Below, piece by piece: positions 25,937-35,262 of a stretch of DNA of 64,000 nt. Within the stretch, counting starts at the first letter, position 1, and each line of letters begins with the position of its first letter. The DNA is taken from NCBI GenBank assembly GCA_016188575.1, contig JACPHN010000086.1:1-64000 (forward strand), in the 5' to 3' direction. This DNA comes from Candidatus Schekmanbacteria bacterium. Lineage in GTDB: Bacteria > CSSED10-310 > JACPHN01. The notes under the pieces were generated by a model that was given only the letters and a program-made list of their open reading frames with translations, was not told the DNA's origin and did no database searches. The position numbers were made by a program, and so were the translations under genes.

Positions 25937-28639
25937 TCACGCCAGTGGCAGGGTGACATACAGGTCGTGCGCAAATGCCTCGGGCTCGGGCAAGACCTCC
26001 GTCACGGTCACCCTGGGCCCCGCGGGAGCGCCAGGGTGCAGGGCCGCTTTTTCGAGCGCCAGCAGGGACAGGGGATTTTCGAAATCCACCAGCAGGGGAG
26101 GGCGATTCGCGGCAGTGCACACGTACGCTCGCACCGGGATTCCGTGCTGCTCCCGCCATTTGCGAACCGCGCGGACCGTGGCCAGTGGTCCGCCAGCAGC
26201 GTCGAGCGCGGGCACCGAGCTCCACGCGAACCGCCACGCCTGGCGGGCCAGCACCACCCGACCGAGCTCGAGCCGCGGGGTACGCGGCCCTGCGACGAGC
26301 TCCGGCTCCAGGACAGGGCGATGGCACGGTATCGCATGGCGGTGCATGAAGGACTCGGCAAGCAGCGTGGCCGCGGGCGAGCAGTGAGTGCCCAGAGTCC
26401 CGTGGTATACGGGAAGGACGGGGACGCCGAGTCGCCGCGAGCGGACCTCCACCTGGTCATGGGCACCGAGGGAAACGTCGAGGTCGGCCACAGGCAGAAC
26501 CCGGACACCGTGTCGCTGGCGGCCGGTCGGGATCCCGTGGTGGCAGGCGATGGCCGCCGGGAACGGGCAGGGGCGGGCGGCGAGATGCGCGCCCCAGCCG
26601 TGGCCGCAGTAGACCTCGGCGACGAGATGGTCCGGATAGCGCTGCTGGAGCCGCTCCGCGTGGCGGCGAAACGCCGCGTCGAGCGCCTCGAGCGCGGTGC
26701 CGGGCGCGCCGCCGCAAACCTGAGCGAGCGGAATCAAGAAGCGCGAGATCCGCGTCCACCCAGGCGCAGACAGGACATGGAGCACCCAGGCGCGGTCGCC
26801 GTCTCCGGGCGCGAAAAGCTGAATGAGCACATCGAGCGCCAGCGGGGGAAGGCGCTCCTCCGAGGTATCGGGCGCCGTGTCTCCAAGCAGCGCCTGCACG
26901 TCCGCGCGGCAGAGGCGCACCACCTCCCCCCCCGCCGCAAGCGCACGGGCACAACGGTCGCGCAGCAGCTCGTGGTAGCGCTGCCGCAAATCGCGCCCGA
27001 CCGCCGTCGCCGGGCAGGCCGCGCGCGCGTGGGCCGCCCTCCAGCCCGCCGCATCTTTCGGGAGCTCGATCCATTCCCCTGCGTCCAGCGCGGAGGCACT
27101 GCCCGCAACGCGGAGCCGCTCCACCACGGCCGGCAGCCATTGCGAAGAGGCGCCGATCCGAAGCATGAGGGATACGTAATCCGCCAGCTCCTCTCCCAGC
27201 GGGGCGAGCGCGTTCGCACCGAGCTCGCCCCCCCAGTCCCCCAGCACGAGCTCCGCCTGGACGAGAGTCCGCATTGGGTACAGGTCGCCGTCTGGTTGTA
27301 GAATTTTCCGGGAGTCGATCCCGAGCTCGCCGAGGCGTTCGGCGATCCTGGCGCCGGTCACCGCCGGCCAGGGCGCGCCATCCGCAGCGTTCTCCCGCAC
27401 CGCACAAATCGCGATCACCTCGTCGACCTTTCGGCGCGCGGTCGCGGCCGCGCTCTCATCGGCATCGCCGGGAGTGCTCCCGGTTCCTGCTGGCATCGCC
27501 TGGCGAACCGCCGCGAACGGTTCGGTGTCGAATGGCAGGGCCTCGACACCCAGACCGAGAACCTGCGCGGCCAGCAGCGCGCGGATCGGGCGCAGCAGCG
27601 CCTCCGGGTCAGCGGCGCCGTCCAGGGGGGTGCCGAGCGCGGCGAGCAGCTCCGCCACCGTCCGCTCGCCATCAGCAGCCAGCTCGATCAGCCGGGCAAC
27701 CGTCGGGTGCGCTCGCAGGCGTCGCCGCTGCTCGACTCGGTGCTCGCGCAATCCCCAGAGCTCGAAGTGCTCCCCCTGTCGCCGCAGGGTAGGATTGACG
27801 TAGGCACGCAGGTCCGGCAGCAGGGGTCGAGCGACGCGCTCCACAAGCACTGCGCTCGCGGGCCAGACTGGCCGCACCAGGGGATCGCCCGAGGTGACAG
27901 ATGCGGGTGGCGGCAGCGGACGAGCGGTAGGAACGTTGCTGACGGGAATCGCCTGGACTCCGGCGAAAAGACCGTGCGCAGTGGGGCGGGCGCATGCCCG
28001 GGCGAAGTATCGAAACAAGGACTGGACCGCCTGGCGGAAGCGCTTGTCCGCCAGTGTGGAGGCTCGGCGCAAGGCCAGACCGGGAAGCTGGCCGGCGAGC
28101 TGCGGATTGGCCAGAGCAAGCGCCGAGCGCAAGGGGTCCTCGCCGAAACCGGCGATGAGCCACGCGGCGCTCTGCACGAGCGCCCGCTCCAGGCGCGCCT
28201 CGAGGCATTGCTCACGCGGGGCGCGCGCGGAGGACGCGGCGGCGAGCCCGAGCGCGCAGTGCAGCAGGCGGATCTCGGCGGGCGTCGCGGCACTCGACCC
28301 GGCTGGCGCCAACCGCTGCTCGATGCGCGTCTGGAGCGCGGGGGGCAAGCGGAAGGGATCCTTGCGCAGGCGACGGATCACGTCCAGAAACAGGGCGCGA
28401 TCGGCGCCGGACCCGAGAACCGCGAGCCCCGCGGCGAGCTCTCCCCGCAGGCGCACCGCTTCGGCCTCGCGCTCGACATCGGAGTCGAGCAGCTCGCCGG
28501 TCTCGCGGCGAATCTCCGGCGGCAGCAACTTGTCGAGCGCATCGAAGCGCAGCACGGGCGAGCGCAACACGGCCGCGGCGGGTAACGCATAGGTCGCGGG
28601 CGAAGGCGGTCTGCTCGGAGTCGGGTCGAAGCAGGTCAC
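25937..28639 (-). CDS. LanB-type lantibiotic dehydratase, glutamylation part only
   Basis: The product is 900 residues from a GTG at 28639 with GAGGTG seven bases upstream; an ATG at 28705 (22 residues longer) is the alternative. Family features in order: AAAVLRSPVLRFDAL near the start; FRYFARACARPTAHGLFAGV in the first third, corresponding to the usual R-TPFGLFAG; then YVNPTLRRQGEHFELWG, a central ILQPDGDLYPMRTLVQAEL, and a final LLVDFENPLSLLALEKAAL. The size fits a split LanB that ends before the elimination domain. It would glutamylate Ser/Thr of a precursor peptide using Glu-tRNA. Small LanB proteins can also act as peptide aminoacyl-tRNA ligases. The presence of a separate SpaB_C gene favours dehydration. 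No LanC cyclase gene is found nearby. Confidence 0.9.
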   Translation of the reverse strand: MTCFDPTPSRPPSPATYALPAAAVLRSPVLRFDALDKLLPPEIRRETGELLDSDVEREAEAVRLRGELAAGLAVLGSGADRALFLDVIRRLRKDPFRLPPALQTRIEQRLAPAGSSAATPAEIRLLHCALGLAAASSARAPREQCLEARLERALVQSAAWLIAGFGEDPLRSALALANPQLAGQLPGLALRRASTLADKRFRQAVQSLFRYFARACARPTAHGLFAGVQAIPVSNVPTARPLPPPASVTSGDPLVRPVWPASAVLVERVARPLLPDLRAYVNPTLRRQGEHFELWGLREHRVEQRRRLRAHPTVARLIELAADGERTVAELLAALGTPLDGAADPEALLRPIRALLAAQVLGLGVEALPFDTEPFAAVRQAMPAGTGSTPGDADESAAATARRKVDEVIAICAVRENAADGAPWPAVTGARIAERLGELGIDSRKILQPDGDLYPMRTLVQAELVLGDWGGELGANALAPLGEELADYVSLMLRIGASSQWLPAVVERLRVAGSASALDAGEWIELPKDAAGWRAAHARAACPATAVGRDLRQRYHELLRDRCARALAAGGEVVRLCRADVQALLGDTAPDTSEERLPPLALDVLIQLFAPGDGDRAWVLHVLSAPGWTRISRFLIPLAQVCGGAPGTALEALDAAFRRHAERLQQRYPDHLVAEVYCGHGWGAHLAARPCPFPAAIACHHGIPTGRQRHGVRVLPVADLDVSLGAHDQVEVRSRRLGVPVLPVYHGTLGTHCSPAATLLAESFMHRHAIPCHRPVLEPELVAGPRTPRLELGRVVLARQAWRFAWSSVPALDAAGGPLATVRAVRKWREQHGIPVRAYVCTAANRPPLLVDFENPLSLLALEKAALHPGAPAGPRVTVTEVLPEPEAFAHDLYVTLPLA

Positions 28640-28753
28640 GGTTGCACACCTCGCGGGCGCCAGCCGCCGCCGAGAGCATTCCGGGGCGGCAGGTCGAGCC
28701 GTCATTATGAGCCGATCCCGTGCCGGTGTCCATGCGGCGCGGTGCGGGTCGCG

Positions 28754-28782
28754 TTGATCCACCCGACAGGGAATGATATGAT
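28754..28782 (+). promoter_or_regulatory. Predicted promoter of the export operon
   Basis: TTGATC at 28754-28759, a 17-base spacer and TATGAT at 28777-28782 (five of six matches to the -10 consensus) face the HlyD lipoprotein gene. The predicted start of transcription, near 28789, coincides with the left arm of an inverted repeat. Confidence 0.6.
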
Positions 28783-28788
28783 TGCCAT

Positions 28789-28815
28789 CCACCTGGAGGG
28801 CGAATCGCCAGGTGG
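28789..28815. promoter_or_regulatory. Inverted repeat, possible operator
   Basis: CCACCTGG (28789-28796) and CCAGGTGG (28808-28815) are perfect 8-base arms separated by 11 bases. The element lies at +1 to +27 of the predicted export-operon transcript and between the divergent LanB and HlyD genes, so a regulator bound here could control one or both. It could also act as an RNA hairpin in the leader. Confidence 0.5.
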
Positions 28816-28879
28816 CGGTGTGGGTGACAATGTGCTGCGCGAGATGGGAGTGAAGGCCTTGGATTACGGTACTGCGAGG

Positions 28880-30028
28880 ATGTCGCGCCGCCTCATCGCC
28901 GTCGTTATCGCGGGTGGGTTGTGCTTGCTGGCAGGCTTGCCGGCCTGCACCGGCGGGGAGCGGAGCGCCGCGGTCGCCGCCGCCGCGCCGGTCCCGGATG
29001 AGCGGCCGCGCCCGCCGCGCCCGCAGCGCGTTCAGGTCGTGACAGTGCGGCCACAACGACTCGAGACGGCCGTTGAAACGACAGCGACTTTGATGCCGGC
29101 GGCTGAGGTCGAGGTATTCCCGAAGGTCACGGGAGTTTTGGCTGAGCTACTCGCCGAGGAAGGCTCGCGCGTGCGCAAGGATCAGATCCTCGGAGTCGTG
29201 GAGGATGGGCGGGCCAGGACCACTGCTGGCCTGCGAGGCGCCGAGCTCGCCAATCAAGAGAGTCGCCTGCGCCGCACGGAGGTCACCTCGCGGAGTGGCC
29301 TCACGCCCGAGACCCAGTTCGAGCAAATGCGCTTCGAGGTCGATTTCGCCCGCTACCGCCAGGAGCTCGCGGCTCTCGATCTCGAAGACACGCGCATCCG
29401 CTCGCCCATTTCGGGCACGGTCACCCGGCGCTACTGCCAGCTCGGCCAGCGGGTCACGCCGGACGACCCGGTGTTTCTGGTCACGGATCTCACCGTGCTC
29501 AAGGCACAGGTTTATCTCCCCCAGGAGCTTCTCGGCCGCGTCGCCGCCGGGAGCCCGGCCGAAGTTGTGGCGGCCGGCATCGGGGCGACCGCCGAGGCGC
29601 GGCTCGAGCGCATCGATGAGCGACTCGATCCGCGCAGTGCAACGGCCCGCGCGCGGCTGCGAATCCTGGCCCCAGCCGCGAGTCCCCTTCGTCCCGGCAT
29701 GGCGGCCAGCGTGCGCATTCCCCTCGCCGCCTCGCCGCTCACCATCCTCGTTCCCCGCGCGGCCTTCGCGCTCAGCTCGGCCGCCGACCAGGTTTTCACG
29801 GTACGGCAGGGGACGCTGCAGCGCCGCCGCGTCACCGCTCGCCCCTATCGCGGCGACCTCTTCACGGTGGAAGGCGATCTCGCCGCCGGTGAGCAGGTTG
29901 CGGTTGGCACCTTTCCCGACGGCAGCCGCCTGGTCGAGGGTGCTCCCGTGACCGTGGAGGAAACGCCGCTTCCCCCGCTACCGGCGCGGGTCTTCCCGGA
30001 TCCGCGGGACCGCGGCGACAGCTCCTAG
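28880..30028 (+). CDS. HlyD/AcrA-type membrane fusion lipoprotein
   Basis: The product is 382 residues from the ATG at 28880 (GCGAGG directly upstream); in-frame codons from 28742 are ignored because this start opens a signal peptide. The lipoprotein signal is LLAGLPACTGG, with Cys23 the likely lipidated residue, although Pro at -2 is atypical. A biotinyl-lipoyl domain (EVEVFPKVTGVLAELLAEEG at about 75-95), a short hairpin and the second lipoyl half (DTRIRSPISGTVTRRYCQLG) follow, then beta-barrel and membrane-proximal domains. It is the periplasmic adaptor of a tripartite export system. It is co-transcribed with the PqqD-M50-HlyD gene (8-base gap). No inner-membrane pump is encoded alongside. 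Confidence 0.9.
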   Translation: MSRRLIAVVIAGGLCLLAGLPACTGGERSAAVAAAAPVPDERPRPPRPQRVQVVTVRPQRLETAVETTATLMPAAEVEVFPKVTGVLAELLAEEGSRVRKDQILGVVEDGRARTTAGLRGAELANQESRLRRTEVTSRSGLTPETQFEQMRFEVDFARYRQELAALDLEDTRIRSPISGTVTRRYCQLGQRVTPDDPVFLVTDLTVLKAQVYLPQELLGRVAAGSPAEVVAAGIGATAEARLERIDERLDPRSATARARLRILAPAASPLRPGMAASVRIPLAASPLTILVPRAAFALSSAADQVFTVRQGTLQRRRVTARPYRGDLFTVEGDLAAGEQVAVGTFPDGSRLVEGAPVTVEETPLPPLPARVFPDPRDRGDSS

Positions 30029-30036
30029 CCGCGCCG

Positions 30037-32178
30037 ATGGTCGGCTCCTCGGCTCGCACGACGACCTTTTCTCCGGCCGCGGAGGAAGCAGGGCCGGATC
30101 GCTTCAGTCCGCGCCCCTGCCTGCGCCGGGACCTGGTGATCACCGAACAGGTTCGCGACCAGAAAACCACGTTCGTGATCAAGAACCCGGCGAGTCAGAC
30201 TTACTTCAGTTGTGGATCCGTCGAGATGAAGCTCCTCAGCCTGCTGGACGGCTCGGTCACCGTCGACGGGCTTGCCAACGCGGCACGCGAGCGGCACGGG
30301 CTGCGCCTCTCGCTCCGCACGGTGCAGACCTTCCTCGCCGAGCTCAAGCGGCGTGAGCTGCTCGAGCGCAGCCCCGCAGAGGCGCTGTTGCTCCTCCGGG
30401 AACACCAGCTCGCCAGGCGCAAGCAGGCGCGCCGCGGGTTCGCAGGTCGCTACCTGGTAATGAGCTTCTCGCTGTTCGATCCCGACCGCCTGCTCGGATA
30501 TTTCGAGCCGCGCTTGCGGTTTCTCATGTCCCGCCCCGTGCTGGCGGTCACGGCTGCGCTGGTCGCAGCCGGTTTCGCTCGCATCTTGCTGAGGGGAATG
30601 AGCCTCGAGCCGGGCGAAAGCCTTGGTGTCGTGCCCTGGAAATGGCATCACCCGTTGCTCACCTTCCTGCTGCTGCAAGCCACGTTAGTGGCCCACGAGC
30701 TCGGCCACGCCTTCGCCTGCAAGCACTACGGCGGCGAAGTGCGGGAAATCGGCCTGATGCTGTTCTACTTCACCATGCCGGCGATGTATGTGAACGTGTC
30801 CGACGCATGGCTCTTTCCCGCGCGCCGCCAGAAACTCTGGGTCACCTTCGCGGGCGGCTACGTCCAGGCGACCTTGGGGGCGGCGGCGGGTATCGTCGCG
30901 ATGCTGATCGGGACCGGCAGCGAGCTCACCATCGTCCTGGACCAGGTATTCGTGATGACGTGCGGTACTGCCTTGCTCTTCAATTTCAATCCGCTGATCA
31001 AGCTCGACGGCTACTACGCGCTTGTCGACATTCTGGAGGTGCCACGGCTGCGCGAGCGCTCCTTCGCCTATCTCCGCCGGTGTCTGGCCGCGGCGGTCGG
31101 CCATGCGGCTGCGGAGACGTCGCCGGACCCGACTCTTCGTGAGCGCCGGATTTTCCGCCTCTACGGAGTGGCAGCCGCCCTGTACACGGGCATCTTTCTG
31201 ACCGTTGGCTTGAGCGCGATCGCCCAGGCGCTGGCGGCAAGCTACCAATGGGTCGGCGTCGCGGTGTTCGCTCTGCTGGTGGTGCGCCTGGTCGGCTCGC
31301 AGGCGCGCAAGGCGGGGAGCGTCCTGGTCTCGAGCCTCCGGCGACGAGCGGGGCGCCGGCGGGCGCTGGTGAGCATCGGGGCGGTGCTCATGCTGGCCGC
31401 GCTGGCGGTCTTTGGCAGGGTTTCGCGCGAGGTCCGGGGGGAGGGTCACATCGTCGCCGCCTCGGAAATCGCATGGCGCGCCCCCCGCAGCGGAATCGCC
31501 ATACCCGCCGTGGGCCGCGGGGCAGCGGTGGTGCGCGCCAACAGCATAGTGTTCGAAATTCGGGATCACGACCTCGAAGCGCGGCTGGATGACGCCCGTC
31601 GCGAGCTCGAAACTCAGCACTGGTCGGTGCTTCAGGCGGCTGCCGGCGACGATTCGGCCGCGGCAGCGGTGCTGGGCGCGCGCGAAATGTCGCTGAGAAG
31701 CCGGGTGGCGGCGCTCGAGCGCGAACGCGACGCGACCGTCGTCCGTGCACCATTCGATGCCATCGTCTTGACGCCGCGCTTTTGGCAACGCGCTGGGCAG
31801 GCAGTATCCGAGGGCGAAGAGGTTTGTCGTCTTGGTGACGCGAAGGCCGTGTACTTTTCGGCCATGGTCCCCGCAGTCGACGTCCTGGGAGCTCGGCCCG
31901 GCGCTACGGTGAGGGTTCGCCTCCGCGCGCGCCCCCAGGTAGCGCTGACCGGGACCGTAGTCAGCGTCGCGAGCGAGCCCATCAAGGCGGAGGATGCCGA
32001 AAACAGGCGCGACGAGTCGCTTTATGAGGTGCGCGTGGCGCTCGAGGCGGCTGACGCCGGGGTTCGCCTGTTGCCCGGGCTGACTGGCGTGGCGGCGATC
32101 GACGCGGGCACGCACAGCCCCATCGACGCCGCCTGGCACGCCATCCGGCGGGCGGTGCGGGCCGACCTCTGGGTGTGA
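30037..32178 (+). CDS. PqqD-M50 protease-HlyD fusion protein
   Basis: The product is 713 residues. Residues about 28-115 form a PqqD-like winged-helix domain (RRDLVITEQVRDQKTTFVIK, DGSVTVDGLANAARERHG), the RiPP leader-recognition fold. A multi-spanning site-2-protease (M50) part carries HELGH at 220-224, the zinc motif, and FNPLIKLDGYYALVD at 317-331 with the third ligand Asp324. After further TM helices, a TM at about 450 leads to a HlyD segment (IAWRAPRSGIAIPAVGRGAA, later TVVRAPFDAIVLTPRFWQRA) and a beta-barrel. One polypeptide thus combines likely peptide binding, intramembrane proteolysis and periplasmic adaptor functions. Related fusions occur in RiPP clusters. It probably removes the leader or exports the modified peptide (inference). 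Confidence 0.88.
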   Translation: MVGSSARTTTFSPAAEEAGPDRFSPRPCLRRDLVITEQVRDQKTTFVIKNPASQTYFSCGSVEMKLLSLLDGSVTVDGLANAARERHGLRLSLRTVQTFLAELKRRELLERSPAEALLLLREHQLARRKQARRGFAGRYLVMSFSLFDPDRLLGYFEPRLRFLMSRPVLAVTAALVAAGFARILLRGMSLEPGESLGVVPWKWHHPLLTFLLLQATLVAHELGHAFACKHYGGEVREIGLMLFYFTMPAMYVNVSDAWLFPARRQKLWVTFAGGYVQATLGAAAGIVAMLIGTGSELTIVLDQVFVMTCGTALLFNFNPLIKLDGYYALVDILEVPRLRERSFAYLRRCLAAAVGHAAAETSPDPTLRERRIFRLYGVAAALYTGIFLTVGLSAIAQALAASYQWVGVAVFALLVVRLVGSQARKAGSVLVSSLRRRAGRRRALVSIGAVLMLAALAVFGRVSREVRGEGHIVAASEIAWRAPRSGIAIPAVGRGAAVVRANSIVFEIRDHDLEARLDDARRELETQHWSVLQAAAGDDSAAAAVLGAREMSLRSRVAALERERDATVVRAPFDAIVLTPRFWQRAGQAVSEGEEVCRLGDAKAVYFSAMVPAVDVLGARPGATVRVRLRARPQVALTGTVVSVASEPIKAEDAENRRDESLYEVRVALEAADAGVRLLPGLTGVAAIDAGTHSPIDAAWHAIRRAVRADLWV

Positions 32179-32362
32179 GCGGGCGCCTCGGCTGCGGGCG
32201 GGCCCCCGGAGTCACCTCGCGCGCCAGCAGCCCACACACGACCCGCCAGCGCCGCGGTGCTTCCGTCAAGTCCGCATTGAGCTGGCCACGAAAATGGGAT
32301 TGGACCCCGCGGCCCGTGGCCGCCGCTCGGCATCGCGAGCAGCGGCCACCAGCTCTCGCCGC

Positions 32363-34816
32363 CTATTCGAACACCGCTCCCATGGCCTCGCACCGGTCCG
32401 CATAGCCACCTCCCGAGAAAAGCCTCCCCTCACCCCACGCCACCAGCATCTCACCGCCGGTACTCGCGGCCACCGTGGGGCCCTCGCAGATGTCTGCTCC
32501 CGAGCTCCCCGCAGTTCCTGCGAACTGACCCATCGCCGTCCAGGCCCCACCGATGCGGTCGAGATGCCACATTTCCAGCGTCTGTGGGATGATGGAGCCG
32601 AACCAGCCCGGCCTTCCGCGCGACAGCACCATGTAGAAGCCGCTGTCATTGCCCGCCAGCGCGATCGCCGGGGCCAAGGGCTCGGCAATCGCCGGCACGT
32701 TGCCAAGTGCGGCAAACGTTCGGCCGCCGTCCGTACTGGCCGTCGCCTGAAGCTTGCCGTCGCGATCGACGCTGACTGCGAGCACCATGTCGCCGGCGAT
32801 GGCGAGCTGGCCCCCGGAATACGCCTCCGGAAGGGCAAATGGAGCCGAAAAGGTCGCGCCGCCATCCTCGCTGCGAACAACGAGAGCTGTGCCGTAGGCG
32901 GCATAGAGCAAGAGCACGACTTCCTTGTCCTCCTCGGCGAAGGCGAGAAGCCGCTGCACGGAGACGATTCCGCCGGCAGCGGAGCTGATCTCGGTGAGCT
33001 TGGTGGCAACCGAATCGGTGGCGGAGACGCTGACGACGTCGAGATGGTCGGGGAATCCCGTGCCACCGTGCGGCGCAAATACCGTAAGCAGGTCGCCGTT
33101 TTTCAACCGCTCCGCCTGCGGGCTGAAGGCGTCGCCGGCAATGGCGACCACGGTGTGGCTCTGCCACGCGTCCGTTGTCATGTACGCCGTGACAGGTTGC
33201 GACCACCCATCCCCCGCTTGTTGCACCACCAGGCTTTCCACGCCCGGCCCGGTCACGTCCGCGTGAACGATTTCCTCGTGACGGGCGCAGTCGTCGTCGA
33301 GCCGCACGTATCGCGTGCTCCAGCGGCTCATTTCTGCCTTCGCCTCGGACCTCACTAGCGGTCCTGCGCGGCCCACTGTCCAGAAAGCAACCGGCGCCGA
33401 GTCCGCACCAAAATTTACCTTGGTGGAGAGGTGTAGCAGCAGGTCCTGTTCATTCCTTTGGTACGCCGCGACGTCCACTGGGGCGCCGAACGACAGATCC
33501 GCTCCCGCGCTGGCGATCTCGGCGTTGATCGCGGCTCCCTCTGCCAAGCGCGCACACGAGGTGGCAAGGGTGTGGACGCCGAGCGCCCAGCCGCTTGCAG
33601 TTGCGGCTACTACGGGTCCGCCGGTCATGTTGCTCGGGTCTGCCAGCTCTCCCAGGTCGCGAAAGCTGTTGCCTCCGTCTGTCGAAAGAGCCGCCAGCAC
33701 CGGGGAACCGCCGGGCGCCGAAACGCCGTCACGCCAGGCGACCAGCGCCGTCCCGTGGGCGTTGACCGCAACGCCATAAGCAAAGCGGTCGGCCGGTTCG
33801 CGGGAGGCGACAGCCACGCGCGCGTCACGAGAAAAGGTCGCACCGCCGTCATAAGAGGCCGCGCACCACAAGTCGGGAGTATTTTCGCTCGGGTTACGGC
33901 GCTCGTCGGTCCAGCACGCGAGCAGGCCGCTATCGCCCAAGTGGGTAAGGCTCAAGCGCGAAACGACATCGCGGAGGTGAGGCGTGCTCGCTCTGTCATC
34001 GACGCGGAGGGGTTGGGAAAACGTGGCGCCACCGTCGAGGCTGCGGCTGACGAACACGCGCGCGATTTCCTCGTCGGACGCGAGAGCGTGTGCTTGCAGA
34101 TCTATGTAGGCAAGCACCGCGCCCGGGCCCCCATCGCTCGCGAGGGCGAAGTCGGCGATGAGGTCCGAGTCCGGGAGGACGAGTGCCGCGCTAACGAAAG
34201 CGCCGAACGTGCGCCCGCCGTCCCGGCTCGTGGCGACCTCGATGTGCTCCCTGCACCGCGGATCGGTAACGACCCGAGCAGCGTAGACGCGATTGCCAGC
34301 CGCCGGCGCGAGGCGCATTCTGGCCTGGGGGGGGCCGCACGGCTCCGGCACAGGATCGAAGACGGTAGACTCGGACCAGGCAACGCCGTCGATGCTTGTC
34401 ATCACGTGCACAAACGCGGCCTCGTCCGTCTCGACGCTGTAGGCGGCGACCCAGGTACCGTCCTCCGCGCGCACGAGGTCGACCGCGAAGGCGGGTTCCC
34501 CGGCATCGCCAAGTCGCGACTCGGGACCGAAGGACCCGCCGGCGTCACGCGACAGCGCGACGTAGGTCTGGGTAAGCCCGCTGCGGTCGTCGGTGAAGAG
34601 GGCCGCGAGCTCGTTGCCGCTCGATGTCAGCGTGGCGATGATCTGCCTGGCGGCGGGGCTTTCCGTGTCGTGCATGCGAAACGGGCCTGTTTTCAGCGCC
34701 ACCGCGCCGGTGCCCTGGTCGTCGCACCCAAGGATCGGGGCACAGGCGAGCCAGACGGCGACAGCGACTCGGCGTGTCCAGTGACGGCGCGATCTCGATC
34801 GAGATGGGACGGACAT
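32363..34816 (-). CDS. BNR/sialidase-repeat lipoprotein
   Basis: The product is 817 residues from the ATG at 34816, which has GGAGG six bases upstream; an upstream in-frame start at 34861 is rejected. The signal peptide has an Arg-rich start, then VAVAVWLACAPILGCDDQGT, with Cys31 the likely lipid site (ILGC). At least nine Asp-box-like motifs are seen (SRDAGGSFGPES, SRDGGRTFGAFV, SLDGGATFSQPL, SYDGGATFSRDA, STDGGNSFRDLG, SEDGGATFSAPF, STDGGRTFAALG). The fold is a multi-bladed propeller of the exo-alpha-sialidase superfamily. The usual catalytic triad cannot be confirmed by eye, so binding rather than hydrolysis is possible. It is convergent with the PqqD-M50-HlyD gene (184-base gap). Confidence 0.85.
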   Translation of the reverse strand: MSVPSRSRSRRHWTRRVAVAVWLACAPILGCDDQGTGAVALKTGPFRMHDTESPAARQIIATLTSSGNELAALFTDDRSGLTQTYVALSRDAGGSFGPESRLGDAGEPAFAVDLVRAEDGTWVAAYSVETDEAAFVHVMTSIDGVAWSESTVFDPVPEPCGPPQARMRLAPAAGNRVYAARVVTDPRCREHIEVATSRDGGRTFGAFVSAALVLPDSDLIADFALASDGGPGAVLAYIDLQAHALASDEEIARVFVSRSLDGGATFSQPLRVDDRASTPHLRDVVSRLSLTHLGDSGLLACWTDERRNPSENTPDLWCAASYDGGATFSRDARVAVASREPADRFAYGVAVNAHGTALVAWRDGVSAPGGSPVLAALSTDGGNSFRDLGELADPSNMTGGPVVAATASGWALGVHTLATSCARLAEGAAINAEIASAGADLSFGAPVDVAAYQRNEQDLLLHLSTKVNFGADSAPVAFWTVGRAGPLVRSEAKAEMSRWSTRYVRLDDDCARHEEIVHADVTGPGVESLVVQQAGDGWSQPVTAYMTTDAWQSHTVVAIAGDAFSPQAERLKNGDLLTVFAPHGGTGFPDHLDVVSVSATDSVATKLTEISSAAGGIVSVQRLLAFAEEDKEVVLLLYAAYGTALVVRSEDGGATFSAPFALPEAYSGGQLAIAGDMVLAVSVDRDGKLQATASTDGGRTFAALGNVPAIAEPLAPAIALAGNDSGFYMVLSRGRPGWFGSIIPQTLEMWHLDRIGGAWTAMGQFAGTAGSSGADICEGPTVAASTGGEMLVAWGEGRLFSGGGYADRCEAMGAVFE

Positions 34817-35262
34817 GATTGGCCTCCTGACCTGGAGCATGAACGTGTAGTGACTGTCCACGTGTTTTATGCAAGCTCAAGGCCAGGGCTGAATCACCGC
34901 CGGTTCGCCGTCGGCGTGAGCAGCCCGGCATCCGCCCCTCCCTGCGCCGGCGGCGCGGGAGGCACATCGCTCGTTGCTCCAGCCCCCGGCATGACGATAG
35001 CGACGCCATCGCGCCGCGACACACGAGGGTATGGGTATGCGCAAGGTGCAACGCGATTCTCGCGGGGGGAGGAGGTGACGTGGGGGGTCTTCGGGTTGCA
35101 GGTGACGAGCCGCGGTGGCAAGCTGCAATCCCCTACAATGCAGACTTACAGCCCCGCCGCCGGCCCCGCCGCGGGAGGCCAAATCGCCCTGAGCGCCGCG
35201 TCCACGGCGTTGCCACGCAGCTCGGTTGGCATTAACCTGTACCCCGAAGCGAGGACCCTACC
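34817..35262. other. Intergenic region between divergent genes
   Basis: These 446 bases separate the BNR lipoprotein (minus) from the Uma2 gene (plus) and should hold both promoters. An A/T-rich stretch at about 34860-34880 (GTTTTATGCAAGCTC) is the likeliest promoter area for the minus gene. No RNA gene or small ORF was recognised. Confidence 0.45.

Noticed and set aside
28742-28879. In-frame N-terminal extension of the HlyD lipoprotein, considered as a second precursor peptide
   Set aside because: It has no stop before the lipoprotein start, carries the predicted promoter and dyad within it, and gives no leader/core pattern.
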